From Vitreoscilla filiformis (GTDB lineage Bacteria; Pseudomonadota; Gammaproteobacteria; Burkholderiales; Burkholderiaceae_C), in contig NZ_CP022423.1 in NCBI RefSeq assembly GCF_002222655.1, positions 3,162,001 through 3,226,000 of the forward strand: a DNA stretch of 64,000 nt, written 5' to 3'. A model generated the notes under the pieces. It was given only the letters and a program-made list of their open reading frames with translations. It did no database searches and had not been told where the DNA came from. Position 1 is the first letter of the stretch. Each line of letters begins with the position of its first letter. Below, one piece after another: positions 18,098 through 25,513 of the stretch. The position numbers and the translations under genes are program-made.

Positions 18098-18419
18098 AAC
18101 AACTCTCCTTTGATAAGTAACCATGAAAGTTTGCCTCCCCCCCCCCCCCGTCAAGCAATTAATGTCGCAACCGTACAACATCCAATGCTTCAGACCGCTG
18201 AGTAATTAGCACCCTTAACGGCTATCGGATCGCAAAAAATTCTTATATATCAACAACTTAGCTTTTACGCAGTGTAAGTTTGGATACCAGTGAGGGATCT
18301 GCGATGCGAAGTAACCTGAACCATCAGAAGAGCCCAAACCGCTTTGTCGCAAATTGACCCACTGGGTCGGGTTTTTTCTCTCTAGCCAGCGCTGCGCCCC
18401 TCCGGTCTGATGCGGGTCA
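18098..18419. other. gene-free region at the right edge of the AT-rich island
   Basis: Holds the upstream region of the barrel-like gene (minus strand) with the G13 tract. It also has an AT-rich promoter-like stretch near 18235-18246 (TATATA) and a small stem GACCC 18356-18360 / GGGTC 18364-18368 followed by GG and a six-T run. That stem could be a weak plus-strand terminator. Composition returns to GC-rich by about 18380. No coding sequence is supported. Confidence 0.5.
18123..18154 (-). promoter_or_regulatory. G13 homopolymer in a possible phase-variable promoter
   Basis: On the minus strand TTGACG (18154-18149) runs into a tract of 13 G (18149-18137), then AGGCAAAC, then TTTCAT (18128-18123). 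The candidate -35 and -10 boxes are 20 bases apart with 13 G and would be 17 apart with 10 G. Tract-length change would therefore tune the promoter of the barrel gene. The -10 match is only four of six, and the tract may instead be in the leader. Confidence 0.45.
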
Positions 18420-18442
18420 CACCGGGGCGGAGGGCCCCGGTG
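18420..18442 (+). promoter_or_regulatory. GC-rich leader hairpin with GGAGG loop
   Basis: CACCGGGGC (18420-18428) pairs perfectly with GCCCCGGTG (18434-18442); the loop is GGAGG. CTCGTTTT follows at once, and the SoxYZ-like gene starts 20 bases later with its own GGAGG ribosome site. It may be the terminator of an upstream transcript or a leader attenuator; the T-run is short. Confidence 0.5.
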
Positions 18443-18462
18443 CTCGTTTTGCCGGAGGCCGT

Positions 18463-19278
18463 ATGTCAACCACCCGCCGCACCCTGAGCATCTGCCTGGG
18501 CGTGCTGCCTTGGCTCAGTTCAGGCGCGCTGCGCACCGCTGACGCCGCTTCGCCCCCGACGCCCGATCCGTTCGAAGGCGACCCGCTGCGCTCGCATCCG
18601 TGGCCGGACATTCGGCGCGAATACCTCGGCCCGAATGCCGTGGTCGCGTGGGATGCCCGCGTGCAGGTGCAAGGCCCCGCGTTTGCCGAAGATCCGATGA
18701 ACGTGCCGATCAGCGTGCGTGTCGATCCGGCGTTGGGCCCGGTCGAGCAACTGATGGTGTTGGTGGATCGCAACCCGATTCGCCGGGTGCTGGAATTTTT
18801 CCCGGTGGCCGCTTTGCCGGTGATCGCGTTTCGCTTCAAGCTCGAACAGGCCTCGCCGGTGCGGGTGGCGGCGCGCACGGCCGATGGGGTCTGGCATGTG
18901 GGCAGCACCTGGGTGGAATCGGCGGGCGGCGGCTGCACCGTCAGCGGGGCGACGCGGCGCGATGGCACCTGGTCACAAAGCCTGGGCGAGGTCAGCGGGC
19001 GGCTGTTCACCAGCGTGCCGGGCACCACAGGATCGCGTTTGCGCTTGCGCGTCATGCACCCGCAGGACACCGGTTTGGTAGGCGGCGTGCCAGCGTTTTT
19101 CATCAACCGCTTGTCCGTGCGCGATGGCCAAGACCGTGAGCTGGCCCGCCTGCACGGCTACGAACCCTTGAGCGAGAACCCCGTGTTCAGCTTCGATTTT
19201 CCGCAGCCCCCGGTCGGTGGCGTGCGCGTCGTTGGCACCGACAACAACGGCAACCGCATCACCAGCCGGCTCGAATGA
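18463..19278 (+). CDS. quinoprotein dehydrogenase-associated SoxYZ-like carrier protein
   Basis: A 271-residue exported protein with an N-terminal signal (RRTLSICLGVLPWLSSGALR..TADAA). It fuses a SoxY-like and a SoxZ-like domain. The SoxY half ends in the swinging-arm-like segment SAGGGCTVSG, with C158 as the probable carrier thiol. The second half (from about residue 175; GSRLRLRVMHPQDTG) is SoxZ-like. This fused family occurs beside PQQ-dependent dehydrogenases and SoxH-like hydrolases, where it is thought to carry or relay a sulfur or electron-linked intermediate in the periplasm. No quinoprotein dehydrogenase gene is in the window, so the partner must be elsewhere. The start follows a GGAGG six bases upstream. 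Confidence 0.82.
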   Translation: MSTTRRTLSICLGVLPWLSSGALRTADAASPPTPDPFEGDPLRSHPWPDIRREYLGPNAVVAWDARVQVQGPAFAEDPMNVPISVRVDPALGPVEQLMVLVDRNPIRRVLEFFPVAALPVIAFRFKLEQASPVRVAARTADGVWHVGSTWVESAGGGCTVSGATRRDGTWSQSLGEVSGRLFTSVPGTTGSRLRLRVMHPQDTGLVGGVPAFFINRLSVRDGQDRELARLHGYEPLSENPVFSFDFPQPPVGGVRVVGTDNNGNRITSRLE

Positions 19279-19289
19279 GGATCGCGACC

Positions 19290-20366
19290 ATGCGCCGTGC
19301 CCCGCCCACCGCCACCCGACTGCTGATGATGGCCTGCCTGCTGGTGCTGCTGGCCGCCTCGCTGCCCGTGCTGGCGCAATCGACGCCCGCAGCCGCCCCG
19401 CCGCCACCCGCCGCCGATCCGGCGCAGCTCGACTACCGCTTGCAAGCCCGGGCTTTGGCACCGGGCGTCTGGGTGGTGGAGGGCGCGAATGCCGATTTCA
19501 GCGTCGCCAATGGCTGCAACATCATCAACACCGGTTTCATTGCCACCGGGCAGGGGGTGTTGGTGATCAACAGCGGCACCAGCCGCCGTTATGGCGAGCA
19601 GTTGCGCGCCCTGATCCAGCGCACCACGCCCGAACCGGTGATCGGGGTGGTACAGCTCAACTTGCATCCGGACTATTTCCTGGGCCACCAGGCTTTTGCC
19701 GATGTGCCGCGCTGGGCCACGGCGAGCACCCGGGCGGGGGTGGCGCGTGAAGCCGCGTCCTACGAAAACAACCTGTACCGCCTCTGCGGGGACTGGATGC
19801 GCGGCACCGAAGCCCTGCCGCCCGACCGCACGTTGGACGTGGCTGCCCTGGGCGGGCGCTGGCGCGTGGGTGAGCGCGAGTTCGAGTTGATCGAACTGCG
19901 CGGCCACACCGACTCGGACTTGGTGCTGATCGACCGGCGCAGCGGCGTGATGTTTGCGGGGGGGCTGGTGTTTGCGCAGCGCATTCCCACCACGCCGCAC
20001 GCACAGATCGCCGATTGGCTCACCAGTTTGGACGCGCTGCGCACCCGCTGGACACAAGCGCCCCTGACGTGGCTGGTGCCCAGCCACGGCCCGGTTCAAC
20101 CCGCCCTCACCGCCCTGCCCGCCGCCCAGCAGACGGGCGACTACCTGCGCTGGGTGGACACGCATTTCAACCAATGGGCCCGCCAAGGCTGGGACATGAA
20201 CGAGGTGCTGCGCGCCCCCGTGCCGGCGGAATTCCAACGCTGGGCTGCGTTTCAAACGGAATACCTGCGCAACGTCGCCCACTTGTTCCCTCGCTATGAG
20301 CAACAGGTGATGCGCGCTGCGGGTTCAGCGCCCCCCGCTCCCGCCGGGCAACGCCCGGGCCAGTGA
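19290..20366 (+). CDS. quinoprotein relay system zinc-metallohydrolase-like (SoxH-related MBL-fold) protein
   Basis: A 358-residue exported metallo-beta-lactamase-fold protein. I start at the ATG at 19290, eight bases after GAGGA, which gives a clean signal peptide ending PVLAQ; an in-frame ATG at 19275 overlaps the previous stop. The usual HxHxDH zinc motif reads N124-L-H126-P-D128-Y, so the first and last histidines are replaced. A later ELRGHTDSD histidine/aspartate segment and SHGP are kept. It pairs with the SoxYZ-like carrier, a combination known from quinoprotein-associated relay systems. The altered metal site suggests changed or lost hydrolase activity. Its end overlaps the convergent regulator gene by 42 bases. 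Confidence 0.8.
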   Translation: MRRAPPTATRLLMMACLLVLLAASLPVLAQSTPAAAPPPPAADPAQLDYRLQARALAPGVWVVEGANADFSVANGCNIINTGFIATGQGVLVINSGTSRRYGEQLRALIQRTTPEPVIGVVQLNLHPDYFLGHQAFADVPRWATASTRAGVAREAASYENNLYRLCGDWMRGTEALPPDRTLDVAALGGRWRVGEREFELIELRGHTDSDLVLIDRRSGVMFAGGLVFAQRIPTTPHAQIADWLTSLDALRTRWTQAPLTWLVPSHGPVQPALTALPAAQQTGDYLRWVDTHFNQWARQGWDMNEVLRAPVPAEFQRWAAFQTEYLRNVAHLFPRYEQQVMRAAGSAPPAPAGQRPGQ

Positions 20367-21428
20367 CAGCGCTTGGCCGCTGTGTTCGCTGAGGCTGTGG
20401 CCGGGGATCTGCGCCAACGCCTCGGCCCATGACGGGCTTTGCAACGCCGCGCACAGCGCTTGCACGGCGGGGCGCTCCAAGGCGTCTCGCTCGCACACCA
20501 AAAAACCTTCCTCGGTCTGCACCAGTTGGGTGTGGAGACCAAAGCGGGCCGCCGCTGCGGCGTCGCCCAGGCCCACATCACCTGCCCCGCTGGCAATGGC
20601 CGCCGCCACCGCCACATGATGCGCCTCGGGCGCTTCGGTGTAGCCGACGATGTCCCGCGCCGCCACGCCTTGTTGTGCCAGCCAGAGATCGGCCAACAGC
20701 CGCGTCTGCGACCCTTCTACGCGGTTGACGTACCGCGCCCGCTGCGCCACCACATCGGCCCAGCCTTGCAGATGCAGCGGGTTGCCGGGCGCGCACATCC
20801 ACACCAGCGAACGCCGCCCCCACGCGATGCACTGATAACGCCCCGATTTCAACCGCGCCCGCAGCGCCTGCCCCCAACCGGCTTGCCACGCCAGCGTGCT
20901 CGGCACATGGCACGCGGCCAGATCGCAGCGCCCTTCGGCCAGGGCGTGCAGTGCGTCCCCGCTGCGGGTGGGCTGCCAGGCCAGATGCAGCGCGTGCGTG
21001 CGGCCCAGCACCTCGCGCAAGTGGGGCCACACGGCCTCCGGACTGGCGCACAAAGTGAGAACGTCACGCGGGGCGCCCTCCAGCGCCTCACGCCACACGG
21101 CTTCCAACTCGGCACGCAACCCGTCGATCTGAGGCGCCAGACGGGCACGCGCCCGTGTTTCGGCCCACAGCAGGCGCTGGGCCAAAGGCGTCAAGCGGGC
21201 CGGTTGACCTTGCGCCCACACCACCAGCGCTTCACCCAGCGTTTCTTCCCACTGCTTGAGCGCACCCCACACATGCCGGTAGGACACCCCCAAAACCCGG
21301 GCCGCATGTTGGATCGAACCCTGGGTTTGCACGGCGCCGAGCATGTCGAACAGCGCATGGCGCACGGCCTCGCCGGCCTGTGGCTCCGGTTGCAACTGGT
21401 ATTGCAGATGAACGTGGCGATGACGCAT
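20325..21428 (-). CDS. ModE-like HTH regulator fused to a periplasmic-binding-protein-like domain
   Basis: A 367-residue one-component regulator. Residues ~20-90 hold a ModE/LysR-type winged helix (GSIQHAARVLGVSYRHVWGA recognition region). The rest resembles a PBP-like ligand domain (LTLCASPEAVWPHL, GRCDLAACHVPS, ASGAGDVGLGDAAAA), as in molybdate-related or substrate-sensing regulators beside molybdoenzyme genes. The ligand is unknown. No molybdate transporter is nearby; the closest neighbours are the SoxYZ-like and MBL genes it overlaps convergently. It could regulate those genes or the divergent membrane-protein gene at 21598. Confidence 0.8.
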   Translation of the reverse strand: MRHRHVHLQYQLQPEPQAGEAVRHALFDMLGAVQTQGSIQHAARVLGVSYRHVWGALKQWEETLGEALVVWAQGQPARLTPLAQRLLWAETRARARLAPQIDGLRAELEAVWREALEGAPRDVLTLCASPEAVWPHLREVLGRTHALHLAWQPTRSGDALHALAEGRCDLAACHVPSTLAWQAGWGQALRARLKSGRYQCIAWGRRSLVWMCAPGNPLHLQGWADVVAQRARYVNRVEGSQTRLLADLWLAQQGVAARDIVGYTEAPEAHHVAVAAAIASGAGDVGLGDAAAAARFGLHTQLVQTEEGFLVCERDALERPAVQALCAALQSPSWAEALAQIPGHSLSEHSGQALSLARALPGGSGGR

Positions 21429-21597
21429 GAGCGGGATTGTCCGCGTTCCCGCACCGGGGGCTTTGTTGGCAAGAGATCACACCTGTTGTTATCCACAACT
21501 GGATGCATGTACAGTTCCACCCCTGGGGCGTTTCCGGATCGGCGCCCCAAGCCCCTGGCAGATCCGATGAACGATGCGTGATTCTGGAGCCTGCCCC

Positions 21598-22644
21598 ATG
21601 ATGCGTTCCGCACCCCCTTTTGTGCGCCCTGCCGCCCTTTGCTTCGGCTTGGCGGGTTTGACCACGGCAGTGGGCGTGTCGATGGCGGCAGCAGCGGCCT
21701 TGGAACGCGCACAAGCGCCCCTCGATCGAGGGCTGATGACGGCGGCGGCGGTGGCCCTGGCCTTGGGGGCTCATCTACTGCCCGCTTTGGCCCGACGCTG
21801 GGTCGGGGCCTGGGCCTTGTGGCTGGGCTGCGTGCTGGCCACGCTGTACGGCCACGCGCACTTTTTCACCGCGTCCAGCCAACGGGCCGGCGATGTGCGT
21901 GCCGAAGCCGTGCAACCCACCCAGCAAGCCCAAGCGTGGCAACGTGAACTGGACGGCCTCCAAGCCCGCCCTTTGACCGTCCTCGCCACCGAACAAGCCC
22001 GCGTCGAAAGCCGGTTGGCCCAAGCCGAAGCCACGTGGCAACGGTGTGAGCAACGAACCCCGGGCGCCTGCCGCACCGCCCAAGTGACGCTGGCGAGTTG
22101 GCGCGCCCAAGCGGCAGCGCATCAAACCGAGCGCGCCCAGGCCGAACGAGCGGCTGAATTGCACCGTCTGCTCACCGCTGCGGCGGCGCAGCAAGACGCA
22201 CAGCGCCAGCAACAACAGCAAGACCCGGTGGATCGGCTCCTGGCAGGTTGGCTGGGTGTGCCCGTGGCGGGGCTGGGGTTGATGTCTTCGCTGCTGCAAT
22301 CCTTGCTGGTGGAGTTGCTGGCGGCGGTGCTGTGGACACTGGCTTTGCATCCCGCAGCGGACGCCCGTCCGTCCGCACAAGCGGCCACCCCAGCCACACC
22401 GCTCGACGCCCCACCTGACGCGCCCACCACCACACCGCCCCGCGCTGCGCCAGCGCCGTCGAGCTCGAAGGGTGGCGCCGGCCACGGCACTCCACCGGCG
22501 ACGCCCGCACCGCTCGGAGGGGGCGGTTCGTGGCCTTGGCGTCCGGTTCAAGCGGCCAGCCCAGCCCGGGTGCGATCGGCGCGTGGCCCGCGCACTGCCT
22601 CGGCCAGCACCGCACGGGCCTCAACCTCGGCGATCTACCACTGA
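21598..22644 (+). CDS. membrane protein with central coiled coil, unknown function
   Basis: A 348-residue protein starting at the ATG at 21598, eight bases after GGAG. Three hydrophobic segments fill the first ~95 residues. A charged Gln/Ala/Glu-rich coiled coil follows from about 100 to 215, then one or two more membrane segments (GWLGVPVAGLGLMSSLLQ..LLAAVLWTLAL, about 220-255). The Pro/Ala/Thr-rich tail of ~90 residues is probably disordered. I do not recognise a family. Similar layouts occur in mobile-element-encoded membrane proteins, but no other mobile-element gene is present. The tail overlaps nothing and ends 23 bases before the convergent pterin dehydratase. Confidence 0.65.
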   Translation: MMRSAPPFVRPAALCFGLAGLTTAVGVSMAAAAALERAQAPLDRGLMTAAAVALALGAHLLPALARRWVGAWALWLGCVLATLYGHAHFFTASSQRAGDVRAEAVQPTQQAQAWQRELDGLQARPLTVLATEQARVESRLAQAEATWQRCEQRTPGACRTAQVTLASWRAQAAAHQTERAQAERAAELHRLLTAAAAQQDAQRQQQQQDPVDRLLAGWLGVPVAGLGLMSSLLQSLLVELLAAVLWTLALHPAADARPSAQAATPATPLDAPPDAPTTTPPRAAPAPSSSKGGAGHGTPPATPAPLGGGGSWPWRPVQAASPARVRSARGPRTASASTARASTSAIYH

Positions 22645-22667
22645 GCGACGGCACGCCGCCCCTTCGC

Positions 22668-23069
22668 TCAGGCCGTGTGGTGCAGGATGCGGCGGTGAAC
22701 TTCGTCGGCGTACGCGGCTTGGTCGAGGTCGCGTTGGGTGACGCCGTTGGCATCGTGGGTGGTCAGGGTGATGTCCACGCGGTTGTAGACGTTGCTCCAC
22801 TCGGGATGGTGGTTGTGCTGCTCGGCGTAGAGCGCCAACTGTGTCATGAACGCAAAGGCTTGTTTGAAATCGCGGAAGAAGAAACGCCGCGTCAACAGGC
22901 CGCCGCGTTGGGGGGCGAACATCCAGTCCGGGTGATCCAAGCGCCAACGCGCCAGCACCGCCGAGGTGATCAACTCAGGGGCCAGCGGCTCATCGGCATC
23001 GCAGTGCGAGGGGCCCATGGCGGCCAGGCGGGCGGCGCTCGATAGGTGCGCGTGGGGAACTGTTTGCAT
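22668..23069 (-). CDS. phhB: 4a-hydroxytetrahydrobiopterin dehydratase
   Basis: Dehydrates the 4a-hydroxy-pterin formed by aromatic amino-acid hydroxylases so that the cofactor can be recycled; also called pterin-4a-carbinolamine dehydratase or DCoH. The 133-residue protein has the family signature AEQHNHHPEWSNVYNRVDI, with the catalytic His-His-Pro and the downstream TTHDANGVTQRD. An ATG at 23018 would remove 17 poorly conserved N-terminal residues and is a possible alternative start. Phenylalanine hydroxylase is not adjacent. Confidence 0.93.
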   Translation of the reverse strand: MQTVPHAHLSSAARLAAMGPSHCDADEPLAPELITSAVLARWRLDHPDWMFAPQRGGLLTRRFFFRDFKQAFAFMTQLALYAEQHNHHPEWSNVYNRVDITLTTHDANGVTQRDLDQAAYADEVHRRILHHTA

Positions 23070-23238
23070 GACGTCGTCTCCTGCCGATTGGCCCGACCGG
23101 ACGGCGGGCCCACACCGCCAACATACCCAATTCGGCCCCGAGTCGGCAGAGGGAGAACGCCCAAAGCCCTGCCATCATCGGGGTTGAAACTTGATGGCGC
23201 GCAAGCCCCCACGCTCGCACTCCCGCAATCTACGCCGC

Positions 23239-24168
23239 ATGACGATGACACTGTTTGCTTCTGCACAGCGCTGGCTGCGAGCCAGCCGACCGGGTTTCTT
23301 GGTGGTCAGCTTGGTGGCCGCCGTGCTGGGCGTGGTCATTCCCCAAGCCTGCGGCTGCGGCTGGGACGCCCCCGCCGCCGTGGCCACCGTGCTCCTGGCC
23401 GTGCTGACCCACGCCGCCGTGAACCTCTACAACGATTGGGGCGACGATCGACTCGGCTCCGATGCCATCAACACCCAGCGTTTGTTCCCCTTCAGCGGCG
23501 GCTCGCGGGTGATTCAAGAGGGGGTTGTCTCCGCCGAGGCGATGCTGACGGCGGCGCAGATTTTGGCCATCGTGGTGGTGGGCGGTGGCGTGATCTTGGC
23601 CGCACGCAGCGGGCCGGGTTTGCTGCTGGTGGGCTTGGCCGGGTTGGCGCTGGGTTGGGCCTACTCGAACCCACGCATTGCGCTGATGGGGCGGGGTTGG
23701 GGCGAACTGGCCGTGGCGCTGGGCTGGTGGCTGATCGTCATCGGGGCGGACTATGTGCAGCGCCACAGCTTCAGCGCCATCGCAGCGGTGGCGGCGGTGC
23801 CGCTGGCCCTGTTGGTGGCGGCGATTCTGTGGGCCGCCGAGTTTCCCGATGCCCAAGCCGATGCCGCCAGCGGTAAACACACCCTGGTGGTGCGTTGGGG
23901 GCCACGCCGGGCGGTCTGGGGTTATGCGGCCTTGGTGACCTTGGCCCACGGCTGGGTGGGGGCCTGGTGGTGGGTGGACTGGCTGCCCAGCACGGCCTGG
24001 TGGGCGTTGGGTGCGGCGCCGCTGTCCCTGGCGGCGGCGGTGGCGCTGGGGCGCCATGCCAACGAGGTGGCCCGTTTGCGCCCGGCCATTGCGTTGACCA
24101 TCGCGGCGGCGGTGGGGCATGGGGTGTTGCTGATCGCCGCCTTCGTTGCCATTGCCCGGATGCGCTGA
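23239..24168 (+). CDS. UbiA-family prenyltransferase (MenA-like)
   Basis: An integral membrane prenyltransferase of about 309 residues with eight or nine membrane segments. The first Asp-rich, Mg-diphosphate-binding motif is NLYNDWGDDRLGSD, and the second is DAQADAASGKHTL. The N-x-x-N-D-x-x-D-D arrangement and length resemble MenA (1,4-dihydroxy-2-naphthoate prenyltransferase) more than UbiA or heme O synthase. No other menaquinone gene is in the window, so the acceptor is uncertain. The ATG at 23239 is preferred over upstream in-frame codons, which would add a basic, poorly conserved extension; there is no clear ribosome site. Confidence 0.82.
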   Translation: MTMTLFASAQRWLRASRPGFLVVSLVAAVLGVVIPQACGCGWDAPAAVATVLLAVLTHAAVNLYNDWGDDRLGSDAINTQRLFPFSGGSRVIQEGVVSAEAMLTAAQILAIVVVGGGVILAARSGPGLLLVGLAGLALGWAYSNPRIALMGRGWGELAVALGWWLIVIGADYVQRHSFSAIAAVAAVPLALLVAAILWAAEFPDAQADAASGKHTLVVRWGPRRAVWGYAALVTLAHGWVGAWWWVDWLPSTAWWALGAAPLSLAAAVALGRHANEVARLRPAIALTIAAAVGHGVLLIAAFVAIARMR

Positions 24169-24215
24169 AAACATCCCGCATGACCCGGGTGATGGGGCGC
24201 AGCTAGCATCGCACC

Positions 24216-24719
24216 ATGACCGCTCCCCCGACCTCCCCTCGCCCGCCCAAAATCCCCGAATCGGTGCTGGTGGTGATCCACACCCCGGCGCTGGACGTGC
24301 TGCTGATCGAACGCGCCGACGCGCCCGGTTTCTGGCAAAGCGTCACCGGTTCGAAAGACCATCTGGACGAACCATTGCCCACCGTCTGCGCCCGCGAAGT
24401 GCAAGAGGAAACCGGCATCATCGTCGGCAGCCTCGGCATTCCGGCTTCGGCGCTGCGGGACTGGGGGTTGTCCAACATCTACGAAATTTACCCACGCTGG
24501 CGCCATCGCTACGCCCCGGGCGTAACCCACAACACCGAGCACGTGTTCGGCCTGTGCGTCCCCCCGGGCACGCCGGTGCGGCTGGCGCCGCGTGAACACA
24601 CCGCTTTCGTCTGGCTGCCCTGGCGTGAGGCGGCGGATCGCTGTTTCTCGCCCTCAAATGCCGAAGCCATCCTGCAACTGCCGCACCTGGCCTCCTGCGC
24701 TGCCTCGACTCAACCATGA
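24216..24719 (+). CDS. nudB: dihydroneopterin triphosphate diphosphatase (Nudix)
   Basis: Removes pyrophosphate from dihydroneopterin triphosphate in folate synthesis. The 167-residue protein carries the Nudix box GSKDHLDEP..AREVQEETGI, with one extra residue between the first Gly and Glu compared with the canonical Gx5E spacing, as in many betaproteobacterial NudB proteins. The substrate-side FWQSVTGSKD and IYEIYPRWRHRYAPGVTHNTEHVF segments are typical of NudB. It overlaps the next gene by four bases (ATGA) and is the first gene of a three-gene operon with an EEP-family protein and cardiolipin synthase. Confidence 0.9.
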   Translation: MTAPPTSPRPPKIPESVLVVIHTPALDVLLIERADAPGFWQSVTGSKDHLDEPLPTVCAREVQEETGIIVGSLGIPASALRDWGLSNIYEIYPRWRHRYAPGVTHNTEHVFGLCVPPGTPVRLAPREHTAFVWLPWREAADRCFSPSNAEAILQLPHLASCAASTQP

Positions 24720-25513
24720 CCCACGCCATGGAGGCCACCGCCCCTGCCACGCTGCGCGTGGTCACCTACAACATCCACAAAGGCGTGCGCGGGGTGGGGC
24801 CGGTGCGTCGCCTGGAGATTCACCAGCAACGCCAAGGGCTGGCCGGCTTGGGGGCCGATTTGGTGTGCTTGCAAGAGGTGCGGCTGTTCCACCGGGGCGA
24901 CGCACGCCGCTTCGCCCATCCTGAACGTGGATGGCCCGCCGACGGGCAAGCCGCCTGCCTCACCCCCGAAGGCTACGCCTGCGCCTACCGCACCAACGCT
25001 GTGACCCCGCAGGGGGAACACGGTAACGCGCTGCTGTCGCGTTGGCCGCTGCCGGAAGTGCATCACCACGATGTGTCCGATCACCGCTTCGAACAGCGGG
25101 GGTTGTTGCACGTGCCGCTGCGTTGGCACGATCGAAGTTTGCACATCATCGTGGCGCACTTTGGGCTGATCCACGCCAGCCGGCTGCGCCAGGTGCAGCG
25201 GCTCGGTGCCTATGTGCAACGGGCCGTGCCACCCGACGATGCCGTGTTGGTGGCCGGCGATTTCAACGACTGGCGCGGCCAACTCGACGGCCCCATGCGC
25301 CAAGCCGGCCTGACACGCGCCAGCGCACCGAACGAACCTCGCGGCGGGCACCGCACCTTTCCGTCGCGCTGGCCGGTGTTTGCGCTGGATCGGGTGTACG
25401 TGCGCGGCCTGCATGGCCTGCACAGCGAGGTGCCGCGTGGGGCGATGTGGACGCGCCTGTCGGATCACCTGCCCTTGCTGGTGGAGCTGGCGTGGATCAC
25501 CCCACCCCAGTAA
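24716..25513 (+). CDS. endonuclease/exonuclease/phosphatase (EEP) family protein
   Basis: A 265-residue metal-dependent phosphoesterase-fold protein. The EEP motifs are VVTYNIHKG (Asn, metal side), LVCLQEV (metal-binding Glu), GDFND (Asp/Asn) and LSDHLPLLVEL (catalytic Asp-His). Family members act on DNA, phospholipids or phosphoinositide-like substrates. The constant company of a ClsB-type cardiolipin synthase in betaproteobacteria hints at a lipid link. The start overlaps the nudB stop (ATGA) and the end overlaps the clsB start by 22 bases. The substrate is not known. Confidence 0.9.
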   Translation: MTHAMEATAPATLRVVTYNIHKGVRGVGPVRRLEIHQQRQGLAGLGADLVCLQEVRLFHRGDARRFAHPERGWPADGQAACLTPEGYACAYRTNAVTPQGEHGNALLSRWPLPEVHHHDVSDHRFEQRGLLHVPLRWHDRSLHIIVAHFGLIHASRLRQVQRLGAYVQRAVPPDDAVLVAGDFNDWRGQLDGPMRQAGLTRASAPNEPRGGHRTFPSRWPVFALDRVYVRGLHGLHSEVPRGAMWTRLSDHLPLLVELAWITPPQ

